This document shows, one piece after another, positions 12,521-24,476 of a stretch of DNA of 64,000 bases. The DNA comes from Tetranychus cinnabarinus (taxonomy: Eukaryota > Arthropoda > Arachnida > Trombidiformes > Tetranychidae). Below the pieces are notes generated by a model. The model had not been told where the DNA came from and did not search any database. It saw only the letters and a list, made by a program, of their open reading frames with translations. The stretch spans positions 635,001 through 699,000 of the forward strand of contig WHVY01000002.1 in NCBI GenBank assembly GCA_022266195.1, written 5' to 3'. Each line of letters opens with the position of its first letter. Position 1 is the first letter of the stretch. Position numbers and translations under genes: made by a program.

Positions 12521-14904
12521 TCAATCTGGAAGCAAAAGAGAATCCAAACTTCCAATTTTAAGATTCTCAATAGATTGACCATTTGGCAGGCGAATCAGAT
12601 TCCGATTCAAATCCTGTAGTTGGTTTATTTTACCCAAAATATGGCACAAAGTTTCTTTAGGTGTTTCCTTGAAGTTGAGACTTGACTCTAAATAACGTTG
12701 AAGTAGATAAATATAAGCACAATACTCCAACCTAAGGATAAAAATAAAATAACAATTAGTTTAAATAGTTGCCTTTTATGAATTTCAATTCGGACTATTT
12801 ACCTTATAGCTTCAGGAGACTTGAGACCAGAAAGGTTACAATTGAATAACATTATTACAAGGATCAATTGATTGATGATTACATTTGAGCGCCAATTTGA
12901 GCTTAGATCATTTATAAAATCTAAATAGGTTTTGTAAAAAGCTTCATCAATACTAAATAATTGATCCATTTTAATTGACCATGAAGTTCCTTTGACCTGA
13001 AAGATAAATAAATGTTAATAAACTGCTTTGGACACTTATGTTATTTTGTTCAGATTTGAAAAAGAAAGTTAAGCAAATCTGTGATTTGCTGTCATAGCAA
13101 CTCTTTGTACTGAAACGTTACTAACAACGTTAACAATAACAGTTACTATAAACGTAAGAAAAAGGATTGATAATGAACTTACAGGCCAAGAACAAGTTTT
13201 AGAATCGAACAGAAAGGCTCCTCTCATTGCCAAAATATCAGCAAAGGTTCCTCTTAGTAATGTGATTTGGTCCTCTACAGGAAGCTCACTATATGCTGTT
13301 AATTTCTTTGTCATGGTAATCAACTGGCAAATTGAAACATTGTAACAGTTAATAAGTAAATTGTTTACAGAGGTACAGGAACATGCGAGGGGCTCGTTGA
13401 AAGCACCATAAGCAAGAGTGAGTTCAATCAAACGGGATTCCTCCATTGAATTGAGTGCATAACTTTTGGAAATTTTTTCACTCCTCATGTTAATTCGTGT
13501 AAAATAAGAGTCAATTATGTGATGGAAGACATTTAAACTAACTGATTTAGCGGTAGATTCGGAAGGTAAATCCAAAGGATTTTGATTAATTTTAATGATG
13601 TCTTCGTCTGTAGCATCACTTCTTTCATTTGCAAAAGGTTCAAGTTGTTTATTTGATACAGATGATTCTGTTGGGGTTCTTAGAGGATAGTCTTTTGAAG
13701 TTGTTGGAGTTTCTGACGAAAATGCTGGAGGTGATGATGAGGTTGTTTTAGAGGTTAAATTGTTGAATGTTGGTGTAGATGTTGGCGATGAAGCTGTAGA
13801 TGAGGTAAATGAAAATGTTGGTGATGATAATGAAGATGATGTATTTAGACAAGAAGAAACTGGTGGTTTCTTCTTGACTAAACTTTGGTAAATCGGATGA
13901 CAATCGGGATCAAAGTTGCCTGGGTATATATCAACCTCTGGAGCTAAATCATCGTGCATGCTCTTAATACTGGCATCACAAGTATCTTGGTTGCCTTGAT
14001 CGGGTGAAGATGATACTGACAAAGCAGGGGATGAAGAAGTAGAGGATTTTCCAGTGAATGCAATGACGGATGATCGTTGGTTTGGACTTGGTTGATCTGA
14101 ATTGCGAGAGATTGAGCTACGCATAGGACCTGAACCAAATGCATTTGACTTTACAAGATTGGCGAAAAAATTTTGATCAGTAATTTTGTTGAAAAATTGA
14201 GCAACAGACTGTTGACTATCGTATCCTTTACAATTGGAGACACTGTTTTGTAATGAACTAGCTAGCTGCTTGTGAAATTTTGAACTATCCATTTTTTGGG
14301 CCATACTTGTCCATATGTTTCTTTCCCGTTTATCGGAAAAAGACATAGAATTGGAATTGCCATTGATATCATTTCCGATGCTTTCTGGTACCCTTGAGGG
14401 ACTCGATCTCAACCTTTTAATGGCTTGACCATTAGCACCCATTTCACGACGAAGTTTACGTTCTTTGAGAATGGCACGTCGAATTTTGAGCTGTTCCTCT
14501 GATTGAATCCATTCTTTTATCATTCCAACTGCAAAACATTTTTCGAGTCTACATTTGCGGCAATGTTTACGAGTAGCGATGGTTATCTCACAATTGTCAT
14601 TGAACGGGCAAGCTAGTTTCTAAGTAGTAAAAAGGAGATCAAAGGAAAACAATGTTTATTAAACAAGGGGATAAAATAAAAAGATAAATTGCTTTTTATG
14701 TTCATTGATTATGATTAAGATAAAAAAGGGGAAACTTACATCTCGCTCATTAGCCGTTCTTCTGAAAAATGCCTTGCATGATTCACAAGTGATAGCACCA
14801 AAATTATTTCCAAATGATTTATCCGAACAAACAAGGCACAAGATTGCCTTTTCAGGCCTGGAAGAAAGGTGAGGGCGAATCGATGAAGCAGTATCAGGAA
14901 CCAT
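12521..14904 (-). CDS. HR96: HR96/NR1J-like nuclear receptor
   Basis: Ligand-regulated transcription factor of about 668 residues. Exons: 14740-14904, 13183-14619, 12803-12996 and 12521-12731, all with GT-AG borders and matching phases. The DNA-binding domain is complete: first zinc finger CLVC...CESC with P-box ESCKAFFRR, and second finger CPFNDNCEITIATRKHCRKC, split by the first intron. The P-box is that of the HR96/DAF-12/VDR group. A long Ser/Thr/Pro-rich linker of roughly 250 residues follows, then a ligand-binding domain with the helix 3-5 signature (LPVEDQITLLRG). The frame is open to an upstream ATG at 14958, but the 18 added residues are hydrophobic and unlike the family; the ATG at 14904 (MVPDTASS) fits better. 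HR96 proteins act as xenobiotic and lipid sensors, and spider mites carry several HR96 paralogues (established). The exact orthologue is not certain. Confidence 0.85.
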
Positions 14905-14958
14905 AATGTGATAAACAGAGAAAGTTGAAAACACCAGAAGAAAAAAATAAATTTCCAC

Positions 14959-17513
14959 AGAAGAAGAAAAGAAGCAGCAGATAAATCTTAAGAAAGATTA
15001 AACAGAGATAAAGTTTTCAATGTTGCAGAAGAAACAAAAGTAACCCTTAATCAGAAAATAAGCAAAATAAAAGACGTTGGAAAAAAGATAAATAAAAAAG
15101 GTCTCAAGTTGACTTGATGAGTCGTTTTGCTTTCCTTTGTCTTATTTACCAGACAGTTTTGGTTGTTGATACAAAGTTTCAATAAGGTGAATCAATTAAT
15201 GTAGCACATTGAATTAACAATTTTGTTGACTATTTTTCAAAACAAAAAGTCGAAATGATTGAATAATCAAGCGAGCTTGTGTAATTAAACTGAAAATAAG
15301 ATGAACAGAAATGAGAAAGTGTACAAACGGTACATTAATTAGACAAAGAGTACTTGATGTATTATTAAGGGCAGAAAAGTTTATCTAATTTCATCTTGAT
15401 AAATATGGCAAAAGCCTGTTGTGGTGGTACGCATGTTTGTCAGTTAAACGTAAAAAAATATTCCTCTCTCAGCACTACAGGGTGAGCCATAGTGAACAGG
15501 TAGATAGAGATAAAGGTTTATGATCAGAAAAGGCGATCAAAATTATGAATCATTCATTCCACTAATGCTGTGGTGGTTAGGAAAAGGTTAAACCAAAATA
15601 AAGCAACAGTAAAACCCAAACGAGACAACCATTTTTAATGCAAAGACCATTGAAGGTTCTGGGTACAAAAAAGACTATTGGACCCTACAAGATGAGCTAA
15701 TTTATGAAACACTCTTAATGTCTCTTGAAATGTATTAGACTATCAATATCTTTTGCTAAGTGGCCAGTACTTGAATACACTGATTAATGGTTCAACTGAT
15801 AGTGCTTGGTAGCAAGGTAAAGCTTTAACATTTCAAAAATCAGACAATCTGTTCCAATTGAAATTATAACTTTTGACATTTACTAAATTTATAAATTCAA
15901 ATTGATTCAGACGATTGAAACATTTAAAGATTTAAATTATTCTAGCATTTTTGCATCTAATTCAATTTAAACTAAGTCAGACTAAATTATTAGTACAATA
16001 GTCAAGCAAGGTTTGAAAGCACCTGAAAAAATCTGGTAAAATTGGGTGCAGAGTCAGACTGAAGTCGGACTAAACCAGAAAAAATAATGGTGAAAATTGT
16101 TAACCTCCTGTTTCGATTTAATTTATCATAAATTCCTTGACTCAAGTTGATTTGAACCCATTAATAATATAAACAGCTCAGTGCAAATTAGTACAATCGC
16201 ACTAATTAATCTTCCATTAAATAAAAAACGTAATAACAATTGGATGAAAAATTGAAGCAAAACCAGTGAAAAGTAAAGCCACATTTTGCCATCAATTTTG
16301 CTCTTCACATTGCCTCTGATATTTCCCCTGTCAACATCAATTATCTGTTTACCTTTCCTAACTACAAGTAAATCATATCCTGCCTTTGCTGTCACCATTG
16401 AATTACATGTTATTTCACAGCTATTAATTATACTTTAATTATTAACCGATTGTAAACCTTTGAAATCTTGAAGCTCACCTAACATGCTGAAGACGTGAAT
16501 TTATTGAACTAGCTTTGCCTAACTGTTGCTTTTACACCATGAATCTTAGATTTCCATTTCAGTGAGTTTATCCAACAATAATCTTCTTGTAAATGATAAC
16601 CAGCAATGGTACTAAAAATGAGTACTTAAGTGATTTTTATCATTTTTGGTTTTTTTTTCAGTTCGATTACAACTTTTCTATTGACTTATCATTCAGCATT
16701 ATATACATGTTGTGGTATATTATGTTTTAATAGATTATCAGTAACACCAATCAACTTGTAATTGTTTGATTATACTCAACAATTTAGCCAGGTAGATCAA
16801 GTCAGATTATGAGAAGTTGGAAATATTTCAAAATATCAATGAAATCACCATCAGTGTGAAACAAGTGTGCCTTTGGTTGAAGTTATAAAGAAATGAAAGG
16901 TTGAATTGCTACCAACCCTGAATCTGTAATCATGAAAAGAGCTAAAAATATTGTTGATGCGTAAATCACAAGATTTGCCATTAAAAATATTATCCTTATC
17001 TGAACCAGAAATGCAAGATAATTCAATTGGTTAAAAGTGTTACACTCTAATACTCATTGTACCAGGTTTTTCATAACCCATTGATTCCATGGAACCCATT
17101 GATCACTCAAACTGAGTACACAGTTTCACTGGTTAAATTGTATCAATCAATTAATGTAAATTAATTTACATAAATAGTCACATATCAAAAGGAAACCAAC
17201 AAGTCTAGCAAGTCAATACACTTGGGTTGCAAATGGTGCAAACCTAAAAAAATTGGGTTTAACTTGAACCCAAGAAACCGATGGTTACAATGATTCCTAA
17301 TGCCTAATGAGATATTTTTTAATGCAATTAATCTTGGGTTTATGATCACTTGATTGGTAATGTTAGTCACTTAATTGTACTTATTTACACTTTCAAAACA
17401 TACGGCAGTACTCAATGATGTTAACGTCAATTGCTTTTGCTGTCTATCAAAATATAAACTTTATTAAATGGAAAAAAACAAGTATCGTTTCTACAATCAC
17501 AGTTGATCAATGT
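14959..17513. other. Mostly intergenic
   Basis: Probable promoter side of the nuclear receptor followed by AT-rich DNA. Apart from the weak open frame at 16126-16398 I see no gene, RNA or repeat. Confidence 0.45.
16126..16398 (-). CDS. Possible small membrane protein, unrecognised
   Basis: An open frame of 90 codons starting ATGGTGACAGC. The N-terminal 40 residues are polar and basic (VVRKGKQIIDVDRG, VKSKIDGK). Two hydrophobic stretches follow (about residues 40-60 and 63-80, beginning WLYFSLVLLQFF and ISAIVLICTELF), then a short polar tail. The split into a charged cytosolic head and a hairpin of two membrane helices is more protein-like than the chance frames around it. No family was recognised. 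A potential donor (aggtaaac) about 45 bases into the frame means it could instead be part of an unrelated transcript. Low confidence. Confidence 0.25.
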   Translation of the reverse strand: MVTAKAGYDLLVVRKGKQIIDVDRGNIRGNVKSKIDGKMWLYFSLVLLQFFIQLLLRFLFNGRLISAIVLICTELFILLMGSNQLESRNL

Positions 17514-18182
17514 TCACAATCTTCTCATGGTAAAATTGTAAATTGAAGAGATAATTGAACGTATGTTTAGAGATAAATCACCGAGAAAAGAGGTTGAAAT
17601 GATGGCAAATGAATTGACTAGTCTTGATCTCAATTGGCCAGCTCCATTGGTTATCATCAAAACAAAGTAATGGTTATCTGTAAGTTTGGGTAAATTGGCA
17701 GCCGTTTGCGTATCCAATTCCAGGTGAATGGTCATGTTTCTGCTGTCCTTTCCAATCAATCGCTTAATTTTGTTAGTGGCAACATCCCACAATAATCTTC
17801 GTCTGTATATGGAACACTGCAGACTGTATTTAACACAAAACGTTTCCATGGCTTGTTCACTCACATTGTAAACCAATTGAACATTTTTGGTATCCAAAGG
17901 AATTGATTCATTAACAATCTTGTAGGTACCATTCAATTTTTGAAATAAATTCAACCATAAATCTGTACCATTAAACAGCTGAGTCTTGACGCTGGTAATA
18001 TCACGTTCAGCTTTGCTATATCCATACAATGTTGGAGCTCCTGTCCGGACAATCACCTGATAGTTTGAACCTTCAGTGACTAGACTTTTGTAAGCATCTT
18101 TATATGAAAACGATCTGTAACATCCGTCAGATGAGCCGATATGAACTATAAAAAGTAAAACAAATTGGTGAAACAAATGCAT
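17514..18182 (-). CDS. Secreted glycoprotein of unknown function
   Basis: Single-exon gene of 222 codons. The frame is open further upstream to 18272, but a TATATAT box at 18252-18258 puts the transcription start after that ATG, so the start is the Met at 18182 (MHLFHQFVLLFIVHIGSSDG). Residues 1 to about 18 are a clear signal peptide. The mature part has no membrane segment, four cysteines, and at least six N-glycosylation sequons (two NGT, NES, NVS, NMT, NFT). No domain was recognised. In a plant-feeding mite, secreted single-exon proteins of unknown type include salivary effectors, but nothing here proves that role. The C-terminus (SIISSIYNFTMRRL) is mildly hydrophobic. Confidence 0.6.
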   Translation of the reverse strand: MHLFHQFVLLFIVHIGSSDGCYRSFSYKDAYKSLVTEGSNYQVIVRTGAPTLYGYSKAERDITSVKTQLFNGTDLWLNLFQKLNGTYKIVNESIPLDTKNVQLVYNVSEQAMETFCVKYSLQCSIYRRRLLWDVATNKIKRLIGKDSRNMTIHLELDTQTAANLPKLTDNHYFVLMITNGAGQLRSRLVNSFAIISTSFLGDLSLNIRSIISSIYNFTMRRL

Positions 18183-18251
18183 GGTGTGACTAAAAGGAGA
18201 CAAGACGAGGTCCAGACGCAAATTGATCGTGTTTGGGTCTGCAATATACCA

Positions 18252-18258
18252 ATATATA
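18252..18258 (-). promoter_or_regulatory. TATA box of the secreted-protein gene
   Basis: TATATAT on the minus strand, about 70 bases upstream of the chosen ATG at 18182, leaving room for a 5' leader of around 40 bases. It supports the downstream start codon. Confidence 0.5.
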
Positions 18259-18299
18259 CAAGTCATGACCATTGTTAAGCTGCTTATGACGTTTAAGTC

Positions 18300-19663
18300 C
18301 TTTCTAGAGACTTTATGGTCAACGGCCGTTTTGTATCCTAAGGACTTTAAAATTTGATGTTAGTGTAAAGGAAATATATTTATTTATTGGTGCTTTCCGT
18401 TTATTTGAAGCATATTTTTACACAAAATCTAGTTTATTTTTACTTCATAAGTAAAATCACAACAAGGGGTTTTCAAAAAACAATGTTTCGTTGTTGATAA
18501 ATAATGAATGACCCAAAGGTCCAGATACGCAAAACAACCAGAAATGACGGTCATTTAAGAGTTTTGGTTTACACCTCAAAATAATTTAAAAAAGATGAGT
18601 TGAAGAGGTAAGAGTGAAATAGGAGAGACTGAATCCACAGGTTGCAATGGTATAAAATACATGTTTACATCGTTGTTTTGATAAATGCAAACCTGACATG
18701 CATTGAGACTATTCAAATTGCGTTCATTTGTTTAGTTCAAAGTCAAGCTCACTTTACAATTGATTGCCATAAGGATAAAAAACTCATTAGGCCAATTAAT
18801 TATTTAAAGACTCTACAGTAATATAACCAGTTAGCTTGTATTTTTGCTTAAATGATATCTTTGAAACCTCACAATTGCCAGAATATTATTGTAAGGACAG
18901 CTGTTGTTTATAAAATCTACTTGCCCAATAGATGGCGGCAAACAAAATTTTTCATAACTGGATTAACTCGTAGGCTTAAATTTATGGACAAATTAGTATA
19001 ACCTTAATTACTCCTAAATTAATAATCCTATTCGATAAAATCTATAGGAATTGATGCGAAAACATCAACATCCATGATACAAAAATTTGTAATGATTTGA
19101 ATTTTGGTTCATCTGCAAATCATCATACAATCAGTTCATTAAAAATCTGCTTGTTGTAACTTTTTCTTGACCTTTTCTTCTTAAACAAAGATAATTGTTT
19201 TAGCATATAATCAAACTAATTATCGCCAATCATTGACAAAAGAAACATCCCTTGACCCAAGTTTGTATCGAATTTTTGAGATCACCTGCATTAATTAATC
19301 AATTAAATACAAAATTCGGTACGAAATTTTCAGAAATATTTTTTGCCCATCTAATGAATTATATAAATAAATAGTGATTACTAATTCTGAGATGAAGTTA
19401 TTAATAAAGAAGCTTAGTTCCTCCGCTATCAAATCATGTAACGATAACGTAAATAAACTAATTATTGTAAAAAACTACAGCAGTTGAAAGCTTTTGTCCA
19501 TAAATTTTAGCCTACAGGCTACTGTATTTATAAAATCTTTAAAAAGTGAGTCTGACCAACACATATAAACAAAAAAACATGGCAAACTAATGAGAATAAA
19601 ATAAATCAACAATGAGATTCATGGACTATCTGTAAAGATGCCAATCAATATGCTCAGTTATCA
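18300..19663. other. Intergenic, no gene seen
   Basis: AT-rich DNA between the promoter of the secreted-protein gene and the 3' end of the transporter gene. No supported coding, RNA or repeat feature. Confidence 0.5.
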
Positions 19664-22600
19664 TCATGGTTCACTTCCTTTCCGCTTGGTGCTGGGTAAT
19701 CCCCATGGTTGAAGTTCAGCAGATCCAAAAAAGATAAAAATGAATGAGGTTACCACGTAAACAGCTGTTGAAGTGTAAAATGTTCGCGACCAACTTTCCA
19801 AGGAAATCTCTTTACTGTTCATTATTCCAGCATAAACAGGGGCTAAGATTCCGGCAACATTTGCTATACAATTGGTTATTCCCATGAGAGTTCCGGCATA
19901 ATCAGGAGACATATCTACATGAGTTATATTGAAACCCGAATAAGTGAAGCCGTTTAATGCCATCGACAGGAAAAGAGCAGCAATTATCCAATGAATATCA
20001 CACTTGGCTAAAACTAGACCAACAATACAAATCGCTGGCCCAATGAGCCCAATCGTGTTGGCAATTTTTCGTCCGGCATTAACACCAACAAAATTTGATT
20101 TGATAAGACAATCAAAGATAAAGCCAACAATCCAACCAGAAATTGCTTGTATTAAATAGGGCAACCCGGAAATCAGTCCATTCTGTGAAAACAAACAAAC
20201 AAATTAGTCTATGATTGGACAATCAAACAAAATGAATCCCAAAGTAAGCAGTTAATCATTTCAAGATGAATCTGAATGATTGTGATTACAAAGTTCTAAG
20301 TACAAATTCAAGTTTATATGATTAGCGTTAAAAGACTAAATGGTTTAATGTAATCACAAATCATAATATAATTCAAATTGTATATCAACAGATTCCAAGT
20401 AATCTCTGTTTCATGATAGTTGCTTTCAGTGCAGCCACATTCCTGTTTTATCATCAAAATAAAATAATATGGTACCTTTTTAATATCTAATCCAAGCACT
20501 GATTTTAAATAAATTGGAATTTCAAACAGTAAAGTATAAAAGCCCCAATTTTGACCAAAATGAGCCGCGACTAAGGCCCATACAGCTGGTGAAGTGAAAA
20601 TGGCTGCCCAAGGAGTTTTTTGTTCCTAAAAAAGACAGAAAATAGCAAACGATTAGTTGATTGTAAAAATCAATATATAAATTTAGGACTTACTTTACGT
20701 ATGTCTTCACTATTTTGGTCAATACCGATATAAAGAATCTCTTCTTCACTAATAAATGGATGAGTTAAAGGAGACTCATATACTACTAAAATCCATAATA
20801 CGACCCAAATCAACCCGATTACACCTATTATAAAATGCATAAAAAATTAGCTTACTTAATCTATGTTTATCTAATGTCATTTAAATTATTGCTTACCAAA
20901 GACATAAAAGGCTGAAGGCCAGCCAGCAAAACCGACAAGATAACCCGTCGCTACCATAGTAATTACAGTTCCTATTTGAGCTCCACTATATACAACGGCA
21001 GTCATGAGACTACGATCTGGTTTGGGAAACCAACGAGCACACATTGAGTGCATAGATGGGAAAAACATCCCCTGGAAAGAGATAAAAACAGAATAGATTA
21101 GAGGTAAGAAAAAATAGACACCAATAAATGATTATCGAATGGGATTATTCGAGTATTAACCTCAGCCAGTCCAATTAAAACGCGACATGCGATAAATGCT
21201 TGGTAATGAAAACGAGCAGCAATTGGACAGAGTAGGGTTAAAACAGAAGCCAAAAATATGCTTGTGGCCAGTATTTTCTTGGATCCATAGCGTTCAGCCA
21301 TTCGACCGGCCGGGATTTGGGTGATTACATATCCGAGGAAAAAGCTGCTCACGATGTAAGATTGAATTTGGGAATCCCAATCAAATTCACCAGCGACTTC
21401 ATCCTAACAAAATTAGAAAATTAACAATTTAATTTCAATTTAATTAAGTGTTTGATTTTTTTTAATTCAAACCTGTGTTCCATTTTGCGTTGAATCACCA
21501 GTATATACATCAATAATTAAAGGAACGCTACTGTTAGCTGATTTTGGAGCTTTACATTCACTTTTGACAGTCACATCAGATGAATTGGTTATATCTTTGG
21601 ACATTGAGACGATGGCAACGCTCAGATTGACTCGAAGTGAGTACAAAATGTTGAGTCCAAGAAAAGCCATTACGAAGAAGATGTAACGAACTGGAAAGGT
21701 CCATTTTTTGTGCTCTAAATGGGAGGAAACAAATAAAATGTACTAAATTAAACACATGGAACAATCTATACATAAAATATACAATACAATAGAAAAAAAT
21801 CAAAACATGAAATATGTGAAAATTGTGACCAAACTAAAAGGATTCTAAGGAAAATTTTTACTCAAGTTGAAAGCCGTGATTAAACTAAATCCACGAAAAA
21901 TAGTCAGGCCATTCTCGAGAGTCAGGTTGTGGGAAATTCACGTTTAAACGGGGTGGGGGAAAATACAGAATCCGTATCTCGTATTCAGGTTGATGGTTTA
22001 TTGTTGGATTAGGAGGATGTGTAAAACTGTCTTTCAAGTAAAGAGTCGATGAAAAATCTGGTGCCTCAACTGTACAAAAAAGAGACCAAAGTTTCAACTT
22101 TGCACCCAATTTTGTAGATGATTGTTCATCAAAGTAACTTTCTTTTCAAAAAATGAAATCAGTTTTATGCCTTCAACCAACAAAGGTTCAACTCTAAACC
22201 CGAATAAAATTTTACGTTGTGACTTTTTTCATCTCAAGGTGAATATTATTAGTGTGGCAAAATCAAAAGGATTTCAATTTTTAGATTTCTTATTCTGAAA
22301 ATGGTTTCTTCATTAAGCATTCGTGTTTTAAATGTCGATTGATTATAATCTACTCAGTGGATACACTTGAGTCTTGATCAGTCATTTTTGTGTCAAAATG
22401 ATGCGAAACAGTTGTTAGGCATTTGACAACCAGTTGAATTTGTCAACCCAATTGATTGATATTGAATGACTTTCAACTGATCAATTGAAATGAAACAATC
22501 GAAAAACTGTTAATTAAACTTACCTGGATTGGTCATTATTTTGAATCAACGGTAAACCGACTGAAGAAAACTGTGTTGATTTGTAAGGTTAATGCACAAA

Positions 22601-23825
22601 ATTGAAATCAATAGTAAATTATGTTTGTTGGATTTCATAGGAATTATTACAAGTTAAAAATTGAGTTTTATATTGAATTGTGACAATCAAGGTATTGGAG
22701 CATACATTGTGATTTAACTATTTTTTAAGCTCAATGATAATAAGTGAGTTGGAGGAGGCTGTTTGTTTGGATGATTAACTAATGAATGATGATAAACTAA
22801 ACTATTTTGTTTGTGTAGCTTTATTTCACAGTATTTTTCCAGTTAATTTAATTGTTTGGCAATAAGGCAGTGATTGTTGTATTTTTGCTAATTACGAGGC
22901 AAATTTAATCTTTACTGTTTACAGTTTATTGTCTCTCATAATTTGCGAATCATTTAAAACAGTCGATTTCATTTTGATAGTTGCAGGTTAAATAATTGTA
23001 GGACTTATAAGCTGTACTATCATCTTGATTGCTGACAAGAAAATTGTCGCTCAACAAATAAACACTTGTTAACAAGTTGTCTGACTTGGTTGATTGGACA
23101 GTTAAAAGTCAGTTAAATGTTTAACTGGTCATTGGAGGAATAGCTGGTTAAATAATTTACATGGACTACTTGTTCAAGATCTGAGTTTTGATAATCTGGC
23201 CAATCACCTTGTGACAATCTGATTGCTTTGTTTTAACCTTAACAAATAATTTTGTGTGTGACTGGGAAAAATACAGTTCGATCATAAAACTATTGGCAAT
23301 CAAATTAATCGGTAAAATCAAAACGTAATCAAATCATTATCAACCAAATATTGTTCAAAGTATAGTTATTGTACAAAGTGTATACACTTGCATCTATGAA
23401 CCTTTGCTTTTCGGGTGAACATAAGTTTGGTCGAGTATTTAAATGATAAGATAATTTTTTGATTATTTAATTTCTTAGCCAACTAGAGACAACTAAATTG
23501 TTAAATTAGGTTGATTAAAAAATGGGTTTAAAGGTTTTTAGGATCCGGTTGGGATTAGGTTACCGTTTGTAATTAGCAAACTAACCCTCAAACTCCTTTT
23601 GTTTACGTTTTTATTACACTGGTTTTTAGTCTCAAGTCAAGCATATTGATAAATTGGTAACCAATTGGTTAAATTTTAATCTGGTGACAATTAAATTTAA
23701 TAATTTTACTTACTTTCAGAATTTAACTGATTCAATCCAAGATTTCCATCATCTTCCGTTATCAAGAGTTTAGCACATTCATCGTCTGATAGTCGCTCAG
23801 TATTGCTGCTCCTCTTGAATATCAT
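19664..23825 (-). CDS. SLC17/sialin-like anion transporter with two first exons
   Basis: Major-facilitator transporter of the SLC17 family (sialin, VGLUT, Na-phosphate type), moving organic anions across lysosomal, vesicular or plasma membranes. Shared exons: 21473-21714, 21161-21403, 20897-21071, 20694-20824, 20476-20625 and 19664-20182, all GT-AG and phase-consistent. They encode about twelve membrane spans, including the family mark LRVNLSVAIV after TM1, the loop GRMAERYGSKK, and RWFPKPDRS. Two alternative first exons both end in phase 1 and join the same acceptor. Exon 23714-23825 gives a 523-residue protein with a 37-residue acidic N-tail containing ECAKLL, an acidic dileucine sorting signal. 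Exon 22524-22536 (ATGACCAATCCAG) gives 490 residues with only MTNPE. The N-tail matches how sialin reaches lysosomes. Substrate cannot be told from sequence alone. Confidence 0.85.
21885..22069 (-). pseudogene. Orphan exon-like coding cassette inside transporter intron 1
   Basis: Starts after a good 3' splice site (ttttttgtacag) and runs 60 codons to a stop at 21885, on the same strand as the transporter. It encodes VEAPDFSSTLYLKDS... and ends REWPDYFSWI. If spliced from the short first exon at 22524-22536 it would be in frame (MTNPVEAPDF...). A decayed relative sits on the minus strand at 29163-29400. No family was recognised. It may be a fossil exon or a short alternative product. Confidence 0.35.
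22570..23700. other. Intron/promoter DNA between the two transporter first exons
   Basis: About 1.1 kb without an open frame of note. It must contain the promoter for the short-N-terminus transporter form if that form is real, and is intron for the long form. Confidence 0.4.
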
Positions 23826-23945
23826 TGAATCATCAATCTATAACTATTGATTTTCCTTTTTACACCTTTATCTTAATCACCTTTAGATGTCCAACTGTTG
23901 AAAGATGATCAATTTTGTTCACTAATAATCAGTTGACTGTCACTA

Positions 23946-24182
23946 TTAAAACGTCACACTTATGTAAAAGTCAAACTGTTTCAATTGGCTGAAGCTAAAG
24001 GAAGATGAAACCTCAACCTGCTTCACGAATTGCTGATCAAACTGTTGCATTGTTTCATTTTCATTGACCTGCCACATAGTAAATTCAATTCTTATGCGGT
24101 CCCTCAACAAACTTGCATGCTTCTCTGTAAAAATTAAAAAGTAATCAACTAATTGGAAGTGAATTGTCGCTACTCTTGACAT
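23946..24182 (-). CDS. Doubtful short coding exon, unrecognised
   Basis: An open frame from an ATG at 24182 (MSRVATIHFQ...) to a stop at 23946. Inside it a good acceptor (tttttacag) at 24125 could start a terminal exon reading KHASLLRDRIRIEF..., followed by a Gln-rich stretch (MQQFDQQFVKQ). That resembles in style, though not clearly in sequence, the end of exon 1 of the next gene (EYQQQQLFRQ). It could be an alternative last exon of that gene, a decayed paralogue, or chance. Confidence 0.2.
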   Translation of the reverse strand: MSRVATIHFQLVDYFLIFTEKHASLLRDRIRIEFTMWQVNENETMQQFDQQFVKQVEVSSSFSFSQLKQFDFYISVTF

Positions 24183-24476
24183 TTTATAATCTTCAACCTT
24201 TTCAATCTTCATAAATTGTTGTAGTTTAAGATAGTTGGATCCTGAACCAAATATTTTTACTAGTTCCGATGAATTTTATCTTAATCTCAAGTTAAGATAT
24301 TCAATTTGAAGCCAAAGAAAAATTGTCAATTAGGATTTTAAAGATGAACATGAAAACATTTTTATTTACAAATATTTGGATAAATTTTGGTTCATTATCT
24401 CGTCATAATCCTGGCATATTAAATTCTGCAAATAATCAAAATGCGTGTAAAAATAAAATGTACATTAAACTAATGG

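Noticed and set aside
14905..14958. Upstream ATG of the nuclear receptor
   Set aside because: The added residues are hydrophobic and unlike HR96 N-termini; read as 5' UTR.
18183..18272. Upstream ATG of the secreted protein
   Set aside because: It lies before the TATA box; the downstream Met begins a proper signal peptide.
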